Assembly: GCA_944548615.1 (NCBI GenBank)
Contig: OX155960.1
Span: 32,528,919 to 32,592,918, forward strand
Length of the DNA stretch: 64,000 nucleotides
From: Micropterix aruncella
Lineage: Eukaryota; Arthropoda; Insecta; Lepidoptera; Micropterigidae
Reading direction: 5' to 3'
The notes under the pieces are model-generated. The model was not told the origin of the DNA, searched no databases, and saw only the letters and a list, made by a program, of their open reading frames with translations. How positions within the stretch are numbered: position 1 is the stretch's first letter; each line of letters starts with the position of its first letter. Both the position numbers and the translations under genes were made by a program. Below are positions 11,002 through 21,722 of the stretch, piece by piece.

Positions 11002-11398
11002 CACTGAGAAAAATATTGGATTTCTTCCTACAATGTTATTTTGTTATTACGGTTTTATACAGAATAATGATGTTTCAATCGCAAGTTTGTTGAATCGCAA
11101 GGAATTTTGTTAAAACTCCTTTACTCGATTTTATGTTACACAATGCTCCGTACGGGTAATAGGAAAATAACGGTATAATGTAGCTGCAACATGATTCTCG
11201 TTACTGATTATATAACCTTACATAAGCAATAACATGCTGTCATGGTAAAAGCAAGATTTTTGTGTGCGCCGCAATGAACGCGTAACGTTACACGCGTCAT
11301 GTTGATACATAAGTACGTACCTCAGCACATGTTATATATGCAATCCCTTTTAAAACATGCTTATTTCCGTGTATTACAGTGTTATATTTTTCTCAGTT
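11002..11398. mobile_element. inverted-repeat element family M1, copy 1
   Basis: The left end CACTGAGAAAAATAT is matched in reverse at the right end (ATATTTTTCTCAGT). The interior shares long stretches with the copy at 63287-63720, for example TTGTTATTACGGTTTTATAC, AAGGAATTTTGTT and GCGTATTTCCGTGTATTAC or its variant. It is non-coding and about 400 bp. The superfamily is uncertain; the other copy hints at an 8-bp hAT-like duplication. Confidence 0.75.
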
Positions 11399-12119
11399 TA
11401 GAGCAACGAGTGCTTCAGAACTGGTTAAAGTAATTCAGGCCAATAAATAGAAGTGAGTGTTCTTTAGAGCCTTAAATCTGAATCGATTAGTACGTATGTA
11501 ATATCTACCACTAATACCCGTCCTAATAAATGGTTTATTTGTTTATTTTTAAGTACCAGGCTGATCCACCGTGCGTTGCGTGCAACTGTATTTTTACGAT
11601 CGAAAAGTAGCGAAAACCTGGCGACAAATCATTGAATTATCGGGGTTTTGAAAGATAAAAATTAAAACAAACAAAAACCAGTTACAGAAGCACTATTATT
11701 TTGAAGACGTACTGCTGCGTTCAAATAATTATTCGTTAAATAATAATTTTAAATAGAATTATTTTTTTTGCTTATTGCAGAGTGAAGGGAAGCAGTTAAC
11801 CACCAATGCTTTTTAGTTGAACCCACTTTCATTTGGGCAATAATCTGTACCATTTTCATGTACAAAATATTCAAAGTAGTTTTAATATATAATTAAATTA
11901 AAGACGCAAGTTCATCATTAGCCTGTAATATTCAGGTGATCAAGACTGAACTGGATTTTATAAATAACATTTAATATGATATTATAAATTATGTCCAAAC
12001 CACGGTAAAAACAAAACGACAAAAATATTGCAGTAATAAAACGTATAGAACAAAATTATATCCAGGAATTTAATTAAGGTAACCGTAAGTAAAGAAATTC
12101 GCACTGTTTTTTAAGACTG
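11399..12119. other. no gene recognised
   Basis: AT-rich DNA between repeat copies. No coding signal, and no structure that I could support. Confidence 0.35.
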
Positions 12120-12430
12120 ATTGGAATGCACTTAAGCATTAATAGATCGCTGTTTCTATAATAGAATGACTGCAGATTGATTATATTCAGAAAGTAATGG
12201 AAACGAAAAAGCTAACCTATAGTCTAAAAAATATAGGTCATCAACCTATGGCGAATCGAAAGCCGCAAAAAACCAGGAGAGACAATAAACTCACTAATGA
12301 AACATAAAGGAATGCAAAAGACAAAGGAATGCGAAAGATAGATTAAAAATCACTCTCATCACAAAAAATACAACTTAATAAAACTAAACAGGAAGAAACT
12401 ACACGACTACGCCGAACCCCTCACGATCTG
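12120..12430 (+). repeat. interspersed repeat, related to the core of 15821-16440
   Basis: It shares TTGATTATATTCAG, AAGTAATGGAAACGAAAAAG and AGGAATGCGAAAGATAGA with 16014-16246. Here the flanking direct repeats seen at 15.8-16.4 kb are missing. A frame through it is interrupted by stops. Origin unknown, possibly retrotransposon. Confidence 0.55.
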
Positions 12431-13951
12431 TGCAAATTTTAGATTTAAGCCTGTCCAGGCCAGCATTTGCATTGGATCGCTGATCTAATGAAGGAACCGA
12501 CTCAGACCGATAGGAGATCGAAGAAATCTAGCATATAGATCATACAGAATTGGGCGTTGGGAACTGTAACGATATGAAAACACACTGGTCTATAAAGATC
12601 ACAGTCTCCGAAACCAGTCTTCAGTGCATCTAATCTCATCACACTTTTAATAAATCAATCAATCGACTGTTAATTGTTCTTAAAACGGATGGTGAACTGT
12701 CATTCGTTACTTATTACTTGGTGATTTACTCTTACAAATTGTGCGGCGGAATTGAAGCAGCTATAACTGATATATGTGTTATCAATATCATCACCGCAGT
12801 ATACTTATCAGCTTGGTATAGCTGTACCGGATGTATTATCGGCAGATGCAATGCACGAAGCTATCTTTTTTTACAAATGTCAGCTCGTTATGTTATATCT
12901 TCGTATTTCTTTAACCCGTGTGCACTTTCCAAGTGCGTGATAGCGTTTTACAAATTCAATTATTTTTAATGAAAAATTACCTATTTGGTCGGCGTCATAG
13001 GCGGTCACGTAAGGCCTCAAAGGTAAATTATTATTATATAAATAAAACAGATATGATATTGCGTATAGAATGCGAGTGGTCTGGACGCTAAAAAAACTCG
13101 ACTGACAACGATGAGAGTATTCCCTAACTAGACAGTCGAATGCCCAGTATGACAGAATGTTGACGGGGTAAAAATGACGGTGATATCAGGACTGCGACTC
13201 TCCTTCGATGTCAATTCAAATGAAGTATTCTTGGTAATTTATAAGGCATATTATATTATTAAATAATTACTGTGTTCATTGTTTTCATGAACTACTATTT
13301 TAAATACTACCATCAACCAATAAAATAAATATTCTGGGGAATTTCTTAGTCGACACGCCATGTGAAATTTTAAATTGGGAAGACGAAAAAATCGCCGTTT
13401 TCCAGTGGATATTTTCGTCGGTTTCAAAAATTTGGTAAGGCGTAGTTAAATCATTAGATCCATTTATATTGCTGAAGTATAGCCATTTCAGCAGACATAT
13501 AACTGTTTTTTTTTAATAATTTATTTTGTATTTGTCAGTCACCTCCTAAAATTGCCACTTTTTGGTTTAACGAGGACTTTTTAGGCATGACAATATTTAT
13601 AACCAAGAATTTTGCGGAACCCTTTTTACATACTGACTTACAGAAAACCTATATATCGTCTACCTTATACAAAATCAGGACAAACTAATAAATACCATAG
13701 ACGTTGATAGACCATTTAATAATTTAGGCTTAAGACACCACAATTATATTTTCATTAAAAGGATTATAATGTATTAATTTACGATTAGGCCTGTTTGACT
13801 CAAGTCGCCCCCTATCATAGATAAGACAGTCGTCCTAGTCGCCCTAGATAAGACAGTTTTCATGACGTTTAGAAATACGCAATCCAAGCAAGACTTCCTA
13901 ATATATAAATGTATCCGGAATACCATTTAAAAAAGCAGCCAGTAGAGAGGT
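12431..13951. other. no gene recognised; possible LINE-like tail
   Basis: 12640-12665 ends in AATAAATCAATCAATCG, which resembles the short-repeat tail of a non-LTR insertion. The frame at 12718-12969 has no motif I recognise. The rest is AT-rich. Confidence 0.35.
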
Positions 13952-14566
13952 GTCGACTACAACGGGCGAACCCGTCACCCCAGGCTGGTATAACGATATA
14001 TGATCGTTCTTTCAGCCGTGGGATGAGCGTAGAAGACTTGGGGATAAGATAATCAACTATCTAGTTCACCAGCAACCCGTCAGAGACCGACGCTTTACGG
14101 CAAGGCACCGAGAAAGGTACACAAAGGGGAGGCTCACCCCCTAACTACAACTTTTGGCAGGATATCTCCGTCTGGAATTAACCCTTAGGATACCTCCGTC
14201 CTCCCGACTGGTTACGGGTCCGAAGTCGCTTACGCGACCTCTACCTATTGTATTACAGCGGTAATTCAGTTAGAATTTATCGCGGATCTGGGCGTTCTTT
14301 GCCCGTGGTGCCACACGGGATCGAGTGGCCCAAGATCATTTCGAGAATGGCATGACAACAGGTCAACATCCACCCTCGCTGCTTAGGAGACAGTGTATTT
14401 CCATAGTCTCCAGACCCCTTCAGCAATTAATCAGAATGCACAGCCGATTGATTGGCTTCACGGACCGGTGCGCAAACCGTCCAGTGGCGCCAAGATGCAA
14501 TCCCGCCGGGAGAAACTGGTCCACCTGCTTTGAGGCCTGAGACCGAGAGTCTTACCCGGGGTAGCC
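13952..14566 (+). repeat. ~680-bp interspersed repeat family A, copy 1
   Basis: It begins GTCGACTACAACGGGCGAAC and runs through GGTTACGGGTCCGAAGTCGC and AATTTATCGCGGA to a region with GATTGGCTTCACGG. Matching copies: 51854-52532 on this strand, and 36465-36698 and 45932-46702 on the other. It is GC-richer than its surroundings. No terminal inverted repeats and no tRNA promoter boxes were found. Small frames inside (14325-14673) have no known motif. Class unknown. Confidence 0.75.
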
Positions 14567-15145
14567 TAAAATTCACTGTCGAAATGAAAAATGAACAAAG
14601 GTTTTATATATTATTTTCATTATTTCATTTATTTTCAGATTATTCTTATTTTAAACAACAACTGTTACTATAATTACATTGTTTGCTATTATTATACATA
14701 ATTATGTCTATTAATTATACTAATTCTCTTCATTCGATTTCTATATTTATTTCTCATATGATACTTTCTATCCCCGATTTTGTTTTGGACCAGTTTAGGG
14801 TTCGAGTTATTTAGATTATGTGTGGTGTTCTTTCTGCTTCTCTTTTTATTTTTGTTTTTTTTTAGATTACTCTTAATGTGTTCATTCAGTTCTTCCAGTT
14901 GTTTTGGATTTAACAATGTAGTGTTATTTGGTTTTATACGTAATATTATGCATGATTAACTATTAAACTGTTTGTTATATATTTTTCTCAAGTATCATGT
15001 TTTATGTACTTTTATATACCTTCTCGAGTATCATGTTTTATCAACAATGGAACCTAATGTGTAATATATTTTTCTCGAGTATCATAATATTAGGATGATT
15101 GATTTATGGAAATCGAAGACTATCGCCGTTTGACATTAAGAATTA
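14567..15145. other. no gene; short repeated phrase
   Basis: The phrase TTTCTCGAGTATCAT, with small variations, occurs three times between about 14980 and 15090. The reverse frame at 14692-14916 is lysine/asparagine-rich low-complexity sequence from AT-rich DNA and is not considered a gene. Confidence 0.4.
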
Positions 15146-15275
15146 TATAAAGCCGTAGTTTCGGCGACGTTGCAACCGTCATTATCCAGTATACCATGGA
15201 TAACAGCGTTTGCAACATTGACGAAACGTCGGATGATACGCGCGATAAATTCGTTTTATCTTATTTATGATTAAT
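15146..15275 (+). repeat. 'ACGTCGG' interspersed repeat end, copy 1
   Basis: It contains GTAGTTTCGGCGACGTTGCA, then GACGAAACGTCGGATGATA, then a stretch ending GATAAATTCGTTTTATC. Related sequence lies in reverse at 30360-30600, and its ends form a small foldback at 42283-42350. Such ends occur on Penelope-like elements in Lepidoptera as far as I recall, but no coding part is present, so the class is only suggested. Confidence 0.45.
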
Positions 15276-15820
15276 TTATTATCTCTTTTTAATTTAATTT
15301 TTCTATGAATTTGTAATTTTGCTTAGTTTAAATCGATGTATTTTACAATATATTACCTGTGTCCATTTTCTTGTACATTTGATTATTATTATAGGTACTT
15401 TTTGACAAATATAGATCTATTTATCTGTACGTACAACCGCACTGTACCGTGATCATCAAAAAATACTATTCAATTCTTATTCAAGGTAAGAAGAATCAGA
15501 ACCATGAGAACCTTTGTTTAAGATAAGAAGAATCCTCGGTCGCCAATAAATAGCTAGCAGACTATTTTAGTCGAGTATACATACGGACGCGACGATCGAA
15601 TCGGCCGAATCGCCGTTTGTATCAAAGAAATTCGCGTGCTTGTTGTACGCGCACTACATTCACCGCCTTTAAGGTTTTTTACGCTTGATTGACTTTCGTT
15701 TGGCCGTTGTGTCTGCAGTGGGCATGCTTCGCCTGGCATATCAGGGCGGCAGAAAAACCAGTCTGCCACCACGACGCGGAAAACTGCAATGTACCGTGTC
15801 AGGCCACTACCACTCACAGA
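15276..15820. other. no gene recognised
   Basis: AT-rich to 15540, then a GC-richer patch to 15820 that is open on both strands (15554-15886). No protein motif was recognised in either frame. It may belong to the repeat that follows. Confidence 0.3.
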
Positions 15821-16440
15821 GCCTCTGCGCGCCCTAGTGACGTATCAACAGTAGTCATATACAAGCAAACGCAGTTCCTTGTTTAGATTTCTAAGCGACT
15901 AGCATTTCTACAAAACTGAACTTTACCTATAAAAGGAGACGAATTCGCGCTTGGAAAGTATTAATGACAGAGTTTTTTGCTGTTTTTTATATGTTTTGCG
16001 AAAAAACTGTTTAGAAATACACTTCAGCATTATTAGATCTCTGTTTATATAACAAATGACTTTGCAAATTGATTATATTCAGGAAGTAATGGAAACGAAA
16101 AAGCTAACCAGCAGTCTAAAAAAGCCCTGCGACTAATACTAGGTCCTCAACCTATGGTGAATCAAAAGGTGCGAAAAACCAGAAGAGACAACAAACTCAC
16201 TAATAGTAGACAAAGGAATGCGAAAGATAGACTAAAAATGACTCATTATAAGCCTCTGCGCGCCCTCGTGACGTCATCAACAGTAGTCGTACACACGCAA
16301 ATGCAGTTTCGTGTTTAGATTTGTAAGCGACCTAAAATGTCTACATAACTGAACATTACCTATAAAAGGAGACGAAATCGCCCTTAGAAAGTATTCTTGG
16401 TTGAGTTTTTTGCTGTTTTTTTATGTATTGCGAAAAAACT
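15821..16440 (+). mobile_element. LTR-like element: ~190-bp direct repeats flanking ~240 bp
   Basis: 15821-16009 and 16251-16440 are similar direct repeats. Each begins GCCTCTGCGCGCCCT, contains ACCTATAAAAGGAGACGAA (TATA motif at 15928 and 16361) and ends GCGAAAAAACT. The second copy has a perfect TGACGTCA (16269-16276). A promoter-like terminal repeat on both sides of a short non-coding core is the plan of a terminal-repeat element in miniature. The core recurs alone at 12120-12430. I could not find a primer binding site, polypurine tract or target duplication, so a simple segmental duplication remains possible. Confidence 0.5.
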
Positions 16441-16456
16441 ATACGTAGTTTTTTTG

Positions 16457-16727
16457 CCTCATCAAACGCGGATACCTCCTTTTTTAAATTATCAGAAACA
16501 AAATGTATCTCGCAAACCTGTCACGACAGATAATTGATGATTTGGCGGAAATCCACAATTAGCTGTGGCCCTAAAGTTTTCAATGGACCACTTTAGGGTC
16601 ACAGCTAATTGTGGAATTCTGCCGAGTCATCAATTATTATCTATCTTACAGGTTTTATCTCTTACAGGTTCGCGAGGGACGTTTTGTTGCTGATAATTTC
16701 AAAAAGTAGGTATCCGCGTTTTATGAG
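16457..16727. mobile_element. foldback element, ~270 bp
   Basis: The left end CCTCATCAAACGCGGATACC is answered in reverse at the right by GGTATCCGCGTTTTATGAGG. The centre repeats the pattern: CCACAATTAGCTGTG and CACAGCTAATTGTGG are exact reverse complements around a short loop. Between them lie partly matched arms including GATAATTGATGA and TCATCAATTATTATC. No coding capacity. Short phrases like its ends occur near 3210. Confidence 0.75.
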
Positions 16728-17642
16728 GCAACTGGAAGTCTTTTTTCCGCGACCCTGGAACGTAACACTGAAGATATATTCGAACCATCAATTTTTAAAG
16801 GTTATCCTGTATATTTGTCGAAGTTGCATTCATCCCCCCGCAATTCAAAAGAAGACAAACAAAAAGAGAAGTTTGCACGTCAGTTAGAGACAGCAATTAA
16901 GACTATCATTCGTGGTAATGAAAACTATACCCACCGTAGACATATTAGACCATTGATGGACTCTTTTAGTTTTTGAGCGGATTACGATAACAACTACATT
17001 TTTATCATAGAAATACTTTCAGATATTTAATTACACGTCCGTTACTCTGTATTTTTATCGCGTAATGCAACAGAATAACATATTAGGTAAATTTACATTT
17101 CCACATAAATTAACCGATTTTAAAGGACAATGGTCGAAAATGTATAGGCGCTGGGCCCATCTCTCCAATAACAATAATGTGTGTACCATTAGAAAGATCT
17201 ATTTATCATGAATATTTATGACTAATTCAACGTACCTCAATTATGAGCCGTTTCGGAGTTTTGAAGTTCGGAATCTTCTTAAATATGGCTAATTACACGA
17301 AAACCCCAATGCCAATTATTTATTTAAAATATACTATTTTCAGTGAAGATCCATAAAAGATAGTATATTATGATGTACGGTCACTGGGCACACCATGTTG
17401 AACAACTGACCTTAGCATAGTACATACGTCAGGAAACAAAGGAAGAGTAAAATCATGAGACACATTACAGAGTTCAAGCAACACATCCCCAGTATTTCCC
17501 CTCCATATACTGCTGACAAACTCGAGCATTCTTAGGAATATATACGTTGTACTCACACAGCGTATGTAGTCTATCGTTACTAATATTCTGCGACGGTTTT
17601 CGTTTAAATAGTTATGAAAAATGCAATGCCTGGATGTGTTAG
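16728..17642. other. no gene recognised
   Basis: AT-rich. The 99-codon reverse frame at 17368-17667 has an ordinary amino-acid mix but no motif I know and no supporting context, so it is not called a gene. Confidence 0.3.
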
Positions 17643-18369
17643 GTGCCTGAGGTAGGTAATCAGCCATATTTGTTAGGATAAAACTCAGAAACAGCTCATA
17701 AACAGCTGAGATTAGTTGTTATAGTAATAAATGTTCTACATAAAGAGATATTTCCATTAGTATACGGTTTGCAGCTATTGGAAAAGTGGGCTCGAAATTC
17801 CCATTGTCTTTTAATTTGAATAGACAAAAGCTTTAAATTAGTAAATAATATAGAAATAAACATAAAAATAAACTATTTTCCGTTATAGACAAGGCAACGT
17901 AAATAAAATATGATGAGACTATCAAGATTAACAGCGTGATGTGACTATCAAGATTATACTGTAGCAAGAATCAAGATTATATACCGAAGACCCGTTTTTC
18001 CTTAGATTCCATTGTTATTTTTTTATTTTATTCTAACCATGGCTATAAAGAAATTAGTTAATATCAAAATTATAGTGAAGGCTTTTTTTGCCAAATTAAG
18101 ATATTTTTCAAAGATGTATTTTAGTCCCGCGTTGGCGTAATACCTCGAATGTTAAATTTAAAGATTTTAACGATGATATTGACAAATTGTAAATTTGTAG
18201 AATTAACAATAAGTTATGAGAGACGTTATGATTATCGGTGTTAGATGCTTTAGGGGATATAGGTAATTGGTCATATTTGTTAGGATATAACTCAGAAACG
18301 GCTCATAATTGAGATTAGTCGGTATAGTGTTAAATGTTCTACATAAAGAGATATTTCCATTAATATATG
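17643..18369 (+). repeat. ~123-bp direct repeats flanking a ~480-bp repeat segment
   Basis: 17643-17765 and 18246-18369 are similar direct repeats, sharing TTCTACATAAAGAGATATTT and CATATTTGTTAGGATA. The enclosed segment has a reverse-oriented relative at 40330-40765, with shared phrases such as TATCAAGATTAACAGC, ACATTCGAGGTATTACGCC (in reverse here) and the CAAATTTG neighbourhood. ATCAAGATTA occurs three times at 17919-17970. No coding part. Confidence 0.55.
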
Positions 18370-19070
18370 TTTTATAACGTTATGTTTTATATGTTCTGCT
18401 TCTTAAAGGTTCCTTTAAGAAGCAGAGCCATATATATGTGGCTAATAAATGAAGGTCGTGAAAAGAGCCACAAATTATTTGACTGTCCAGTATGATTTTT
18501 ATTTTTATTCTTTTTTTTATTTTACTGGGTAGGTATCTATATATCTATTTACTATTATTATAATTTAGATTTTTATTTATGTATTCGATAATTTTATGAT
18601 TATAATTTTAAATACTTTTTGATGATATTTTAATTTATTTTTAGATTTTTTATATTTTTTGTGTGCACAGGCAAAATATTTCCTGGTACACCTGCCTTAG
18701 TAGATTCCTAGGCCTAGTTAGGCGGTGTTGACGTAGTGACCAAGATGCTGCAGTGTGCTCTATTTTTCGCTACTGGTCCAAACACATTTTTTTTTGTAAT
18801 GCTGCAGGAAATTATATCACGTGCTTTACCTTTAATAAATAAATCAATAAATAAATAAATAATTGTTGTTGGAATATATAAACATTCTCTTTTACCACAC
18901 GTTTAGTATATATATAAATACAAACGGAGCTGCCATGGAATTCACCGACCGGAGTCGGGCCCATCATAATACTATTTTTTTTTTACACTTCTGGGGGGTG
19001 AGCAGTGGATTCCGGTCTTACGAACCGGCTGTGGTAGGTTTAGGACAGCTGTCTTGCCACATGTGAGCGT
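18370..19070. other. no gene; LINE-like A-rich tail
   Basis: TTCTTAAAGGTTCCTTTAAGAA near 18401-18422 is a small palindrome. 18830-18866 is AATAAATAAATCAATAAATAAATAAATAA-type sequence, resembling the tail of a forward-strand non-LTR insertion whose body is not recognised. 18900-19070 may be the 3' untranslated end of the retrotransposon that follows on the reverse strand. Confidence 0.35.
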
Positions 19071-20345
19071 TCACCTTACCATCCATTCACTCCCCCTTCG
19101 AAGCCATAGAATTTGAGATGCGCAAATCGCAGTTTTAGATAATTTTTCTAAGAAAGAGTTGATTATTTTTCTGGAAAGGCCAAGATCTTTAAAGAGGTGA
19201 AATAGAGATTTAGCTGGCAGGCCACGAGCGCCAACTTCCACCGCGTGAAGGTGAACAGTGAAGCCGTTCCGGGTTACGGCATTTGCAAGATCATGGTATT
19301 TATTTAATTTGTACTCGTGGTCTTTTGGGATATTTGATTCCCATGGAACAGTTAATTCTACAATAAGAGCCACCGTCCGAGATAGAGAGTAAAGAGTTAT
19401 ATCTGGACGGAGGGCTGTGCATCCGAGACTTTCAGGGAATTTATACTGCTTAGAGACCGAATCAACCTCCAGAATCCAATCTGTAGCTTTCTCGATTATT
19501 GAGAAAGGTTTTGTAGTTAAATGTTTTTTGCCTTTAGAGCCATCCCGCACAAACTGTATTGGGGGTTTGGAGGATACTGTCAAACCCTTGTTGGCACGAG
19601 CCACTGAGAGACTAATTACCTCGCGAATAACAGCGAGAACTTTGTCATGGCGGTAAGTGTACCGTCCTTGATCTAAGGCCACCTTGCAGCCAGCTAGAAT
19701 GTGTCTAGCTGTGCAAGGGGTATTGCGACAGAGGGGACAAGAACTATCCTCGGCAAAGCTCCAACGAGCGAGGTTACTGGGGTCTGGAAGTGTATGCTGA
19801 AAGGCATTCAAATAAAATTTCAGCATCTCTGGCGTCCAGTCATAGAGCATTACCTTCCAGTGCATTGGAGGCGGAATGCAAAAGTCCCCAATTGTTGTCC
19901 AATCATTCTGGCATTGAAGGCCAATAGCATGAGCCATACTCTTGCTGTCGTAATCTCCCCGCAAAGTCTCTCTTCAAGTCCACGTCGCTCGTGGTTGTAC
20001 TGCCATACCCCAGACCAGTGCCATTCTGGCTGATTCCAGTAAGGAACTTTTTGTGGAAGTCTACGCGGGCTTGTAGATCATTTGAATCACTACGGCCACT
20101 TATTACGTGCTTCGATATTGCCGGATCTTTGGAATTGCACAGAATCGAATTTTTGGTTATTCTGGAGTTGGCGTAGAGCAGAGAGGGCAGTTTAAGCGCT
20201 AGCCCAAAATTTTGTTTGGACCTGAAGAGAGTCGAGGGGTCAGCTGGTTTGGCTAAGGACAGCCAGGATTTTAAACTAGCTGTCACCAGCGCATCTAGAC
20301 GGGACAGTTGGGTTTTGGTAAAATCGTAAATAAGAAAGGGCCATC
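19071..20345 (-). pseudogene. non-LTR retrotransposon C-terminus: zinc knuckle and restriction-like endonuclease
   Basis: Two overlapping frames (20286-19903, extended upstream to about 20345 without a stop, and 19964-19071) form one protein end split by a frameshift near 19964. The upstream part (FTKTQLSRLDALV, GLALKLPSLLY) resembles the thumb region after a reverse transcriptase. The downstream part has a CCHC knuckle, C76-x2-C79-x8-H88-x4-C93, then RHDKVL. It then has RPD (186-188), with 14 residues between D188 and E203 of ELTVPWE, the spacing of the restriction-like endonuclease of R2-type elements. Such enzymes nick the target and prime cDNA synthesis. The polymerase itself is missing, so this is probably a 5'-truncated insertion. 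The exact clade (R2, NeSL, Utopia or other) is not decided. Confidence 0.7.
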
Positions 20346-21143
20346 ACTGTCCTAGACAAATATCGTAATTGGTCACTAGAGTCTGTGGTACCGACATATG
20401 CCAGGTAAATTCAATGTGAAAGAGGAGTTGGAAACAGTTTTCATTCAAAATACATGCCATTGGGAATAATAAACTGATGTTATTTATTATACATTTTTGG
20501 TGTTTTTTTAGTTTTGTTCATGCGAATATTATCTTTAAAATTTCAATCAGTTTATCTATCTACTTTTTGCATGACGTAAACCCTAATGTATCGTTGCAAT
20601 TTGTACTTTATACATATACATAAAATACATACTCGTAGATTACCTACAGAAATGGCACTAGTCTTTGTAAAAAAAATAAAGCCCCAATGAATAAGTAATT
20701 CAAGCATAAAAGGCGCTCAGTCCGGATATCCGATAACCGAAACCCACTGTTTCAGTTTCATTTGAGGCGGTGTCGATCAAATTAAAAACGAGCGTTTCGA
20801 TGATTTAGGACAATAGGTAGTCAGGTTCGATCACACCTGAATCTTTAGGTTTCAGTTCAATTTCAGTTTATATTCAATGCAAATACATTACGTACACATA
20901 CTGAACGAACTATCAATAAAAGTTTTTTTTTGGCGAATTCTACAATTAAGATTCCATTGTAAAACCCGCTAAAGAAACTGGTGACCACTGCTTTGGTAAT
21001 ATTATTGTCAAATACAATTTTGATTATATATACTTAATTCAAAAATATTTGTTCGTGTCGGTCCTTGTCTTTAACGTCCCTGACGTTCCCGCGAATAGAA
21101 AACATGAAACAGAAAGAAAACAATCAAATATATTAAAAAGATC
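20346..21143. other. no gene recognised
   Basis: AT-rich. CATAAAAGGCGCTCAGTCCGG near 20705 could pass for a core promoter, but the spacing is wrong and no gene follows. This is the 5' flank of the truncated retrotransposon. Confidence 0.3.
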
Positions 21144-21535
21144 AAAAAACAGGACTGCTGTTACAGAAAGTGAACTATTGTATTTATAATGATTTTTTTA
21201 CGGGTTTTTTATGAAACATTTTTGTGTAATGTAATTATCCATACAGGTAGAGACATGAATATTTCTGGAATGTGCTCAATCAGACCTTAAATTGACAATA
21301 AACACGATATACTTCTTTTAATTTATTGATGTTTGGCCACTTAGACACTTCTTACTTGATATTTGGACAGTTAAGGTACCCTATAACACTTGGGATGACA
21401 TAAGGATTCTAACAATACCACACACTTCTAAGTCGGTTCAAGCGTTTAGAAGTTATGGCGGAATAAATAAACGGTAATTATACATATATGAACCCTGAAC
21501 ACTCCTTTCTTGTTGGGCGGTCGTCGTGTAAAAAG
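21144..21535 (-). mobile_element. inverted-repeat element family F1, copy 2 (reversed)
   Basis: This is the reverse-orientation relative of 4043-4429. It shares GTTCAAGCGTTTAGAAGTT, AGGTACC and TGAACCCTGAACA with the reverse complement of copy 1. The ends are CAGGACTGCTGTTAC on the left and a GTCGTCGTGTAAAAAGAC region on the right. Non-coding; the frame at 21446-21631 is incidental. Confidence 0.6.
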
Positions 21536-21722
21536 ACAGGCAGAAAACAAGTAAGCCAACAATAAATCATTTATATATTCAAGTGAACAATACAACATAA
21601 AATATACTAAATTGCGACATAGAAAAATCATTTTAAATTAAAATAGGCAATAATGAATAGCCAATATAAAATAGCCAATGGTTAAAGTATTTAATAGTAC
21701 TTTGACACAGTTAAGTGAATAT

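Noticed and set aside
10851..11093. 80-codon frame as an exon after the 10.8-kb donor
   Set aside because: It runs into element M1 and lacks an acceptor and a domain.
17368..17667. 99-codon reverse frame as a gene
   Set aside because: No motif, splice context or repeat support; chance is adequate.
20700..20730. Core promoter CATAAAAGG with TCAGT
   Set aside because: The spacing of about 12 bp is too short for TATA to initiator, and no gene follows.
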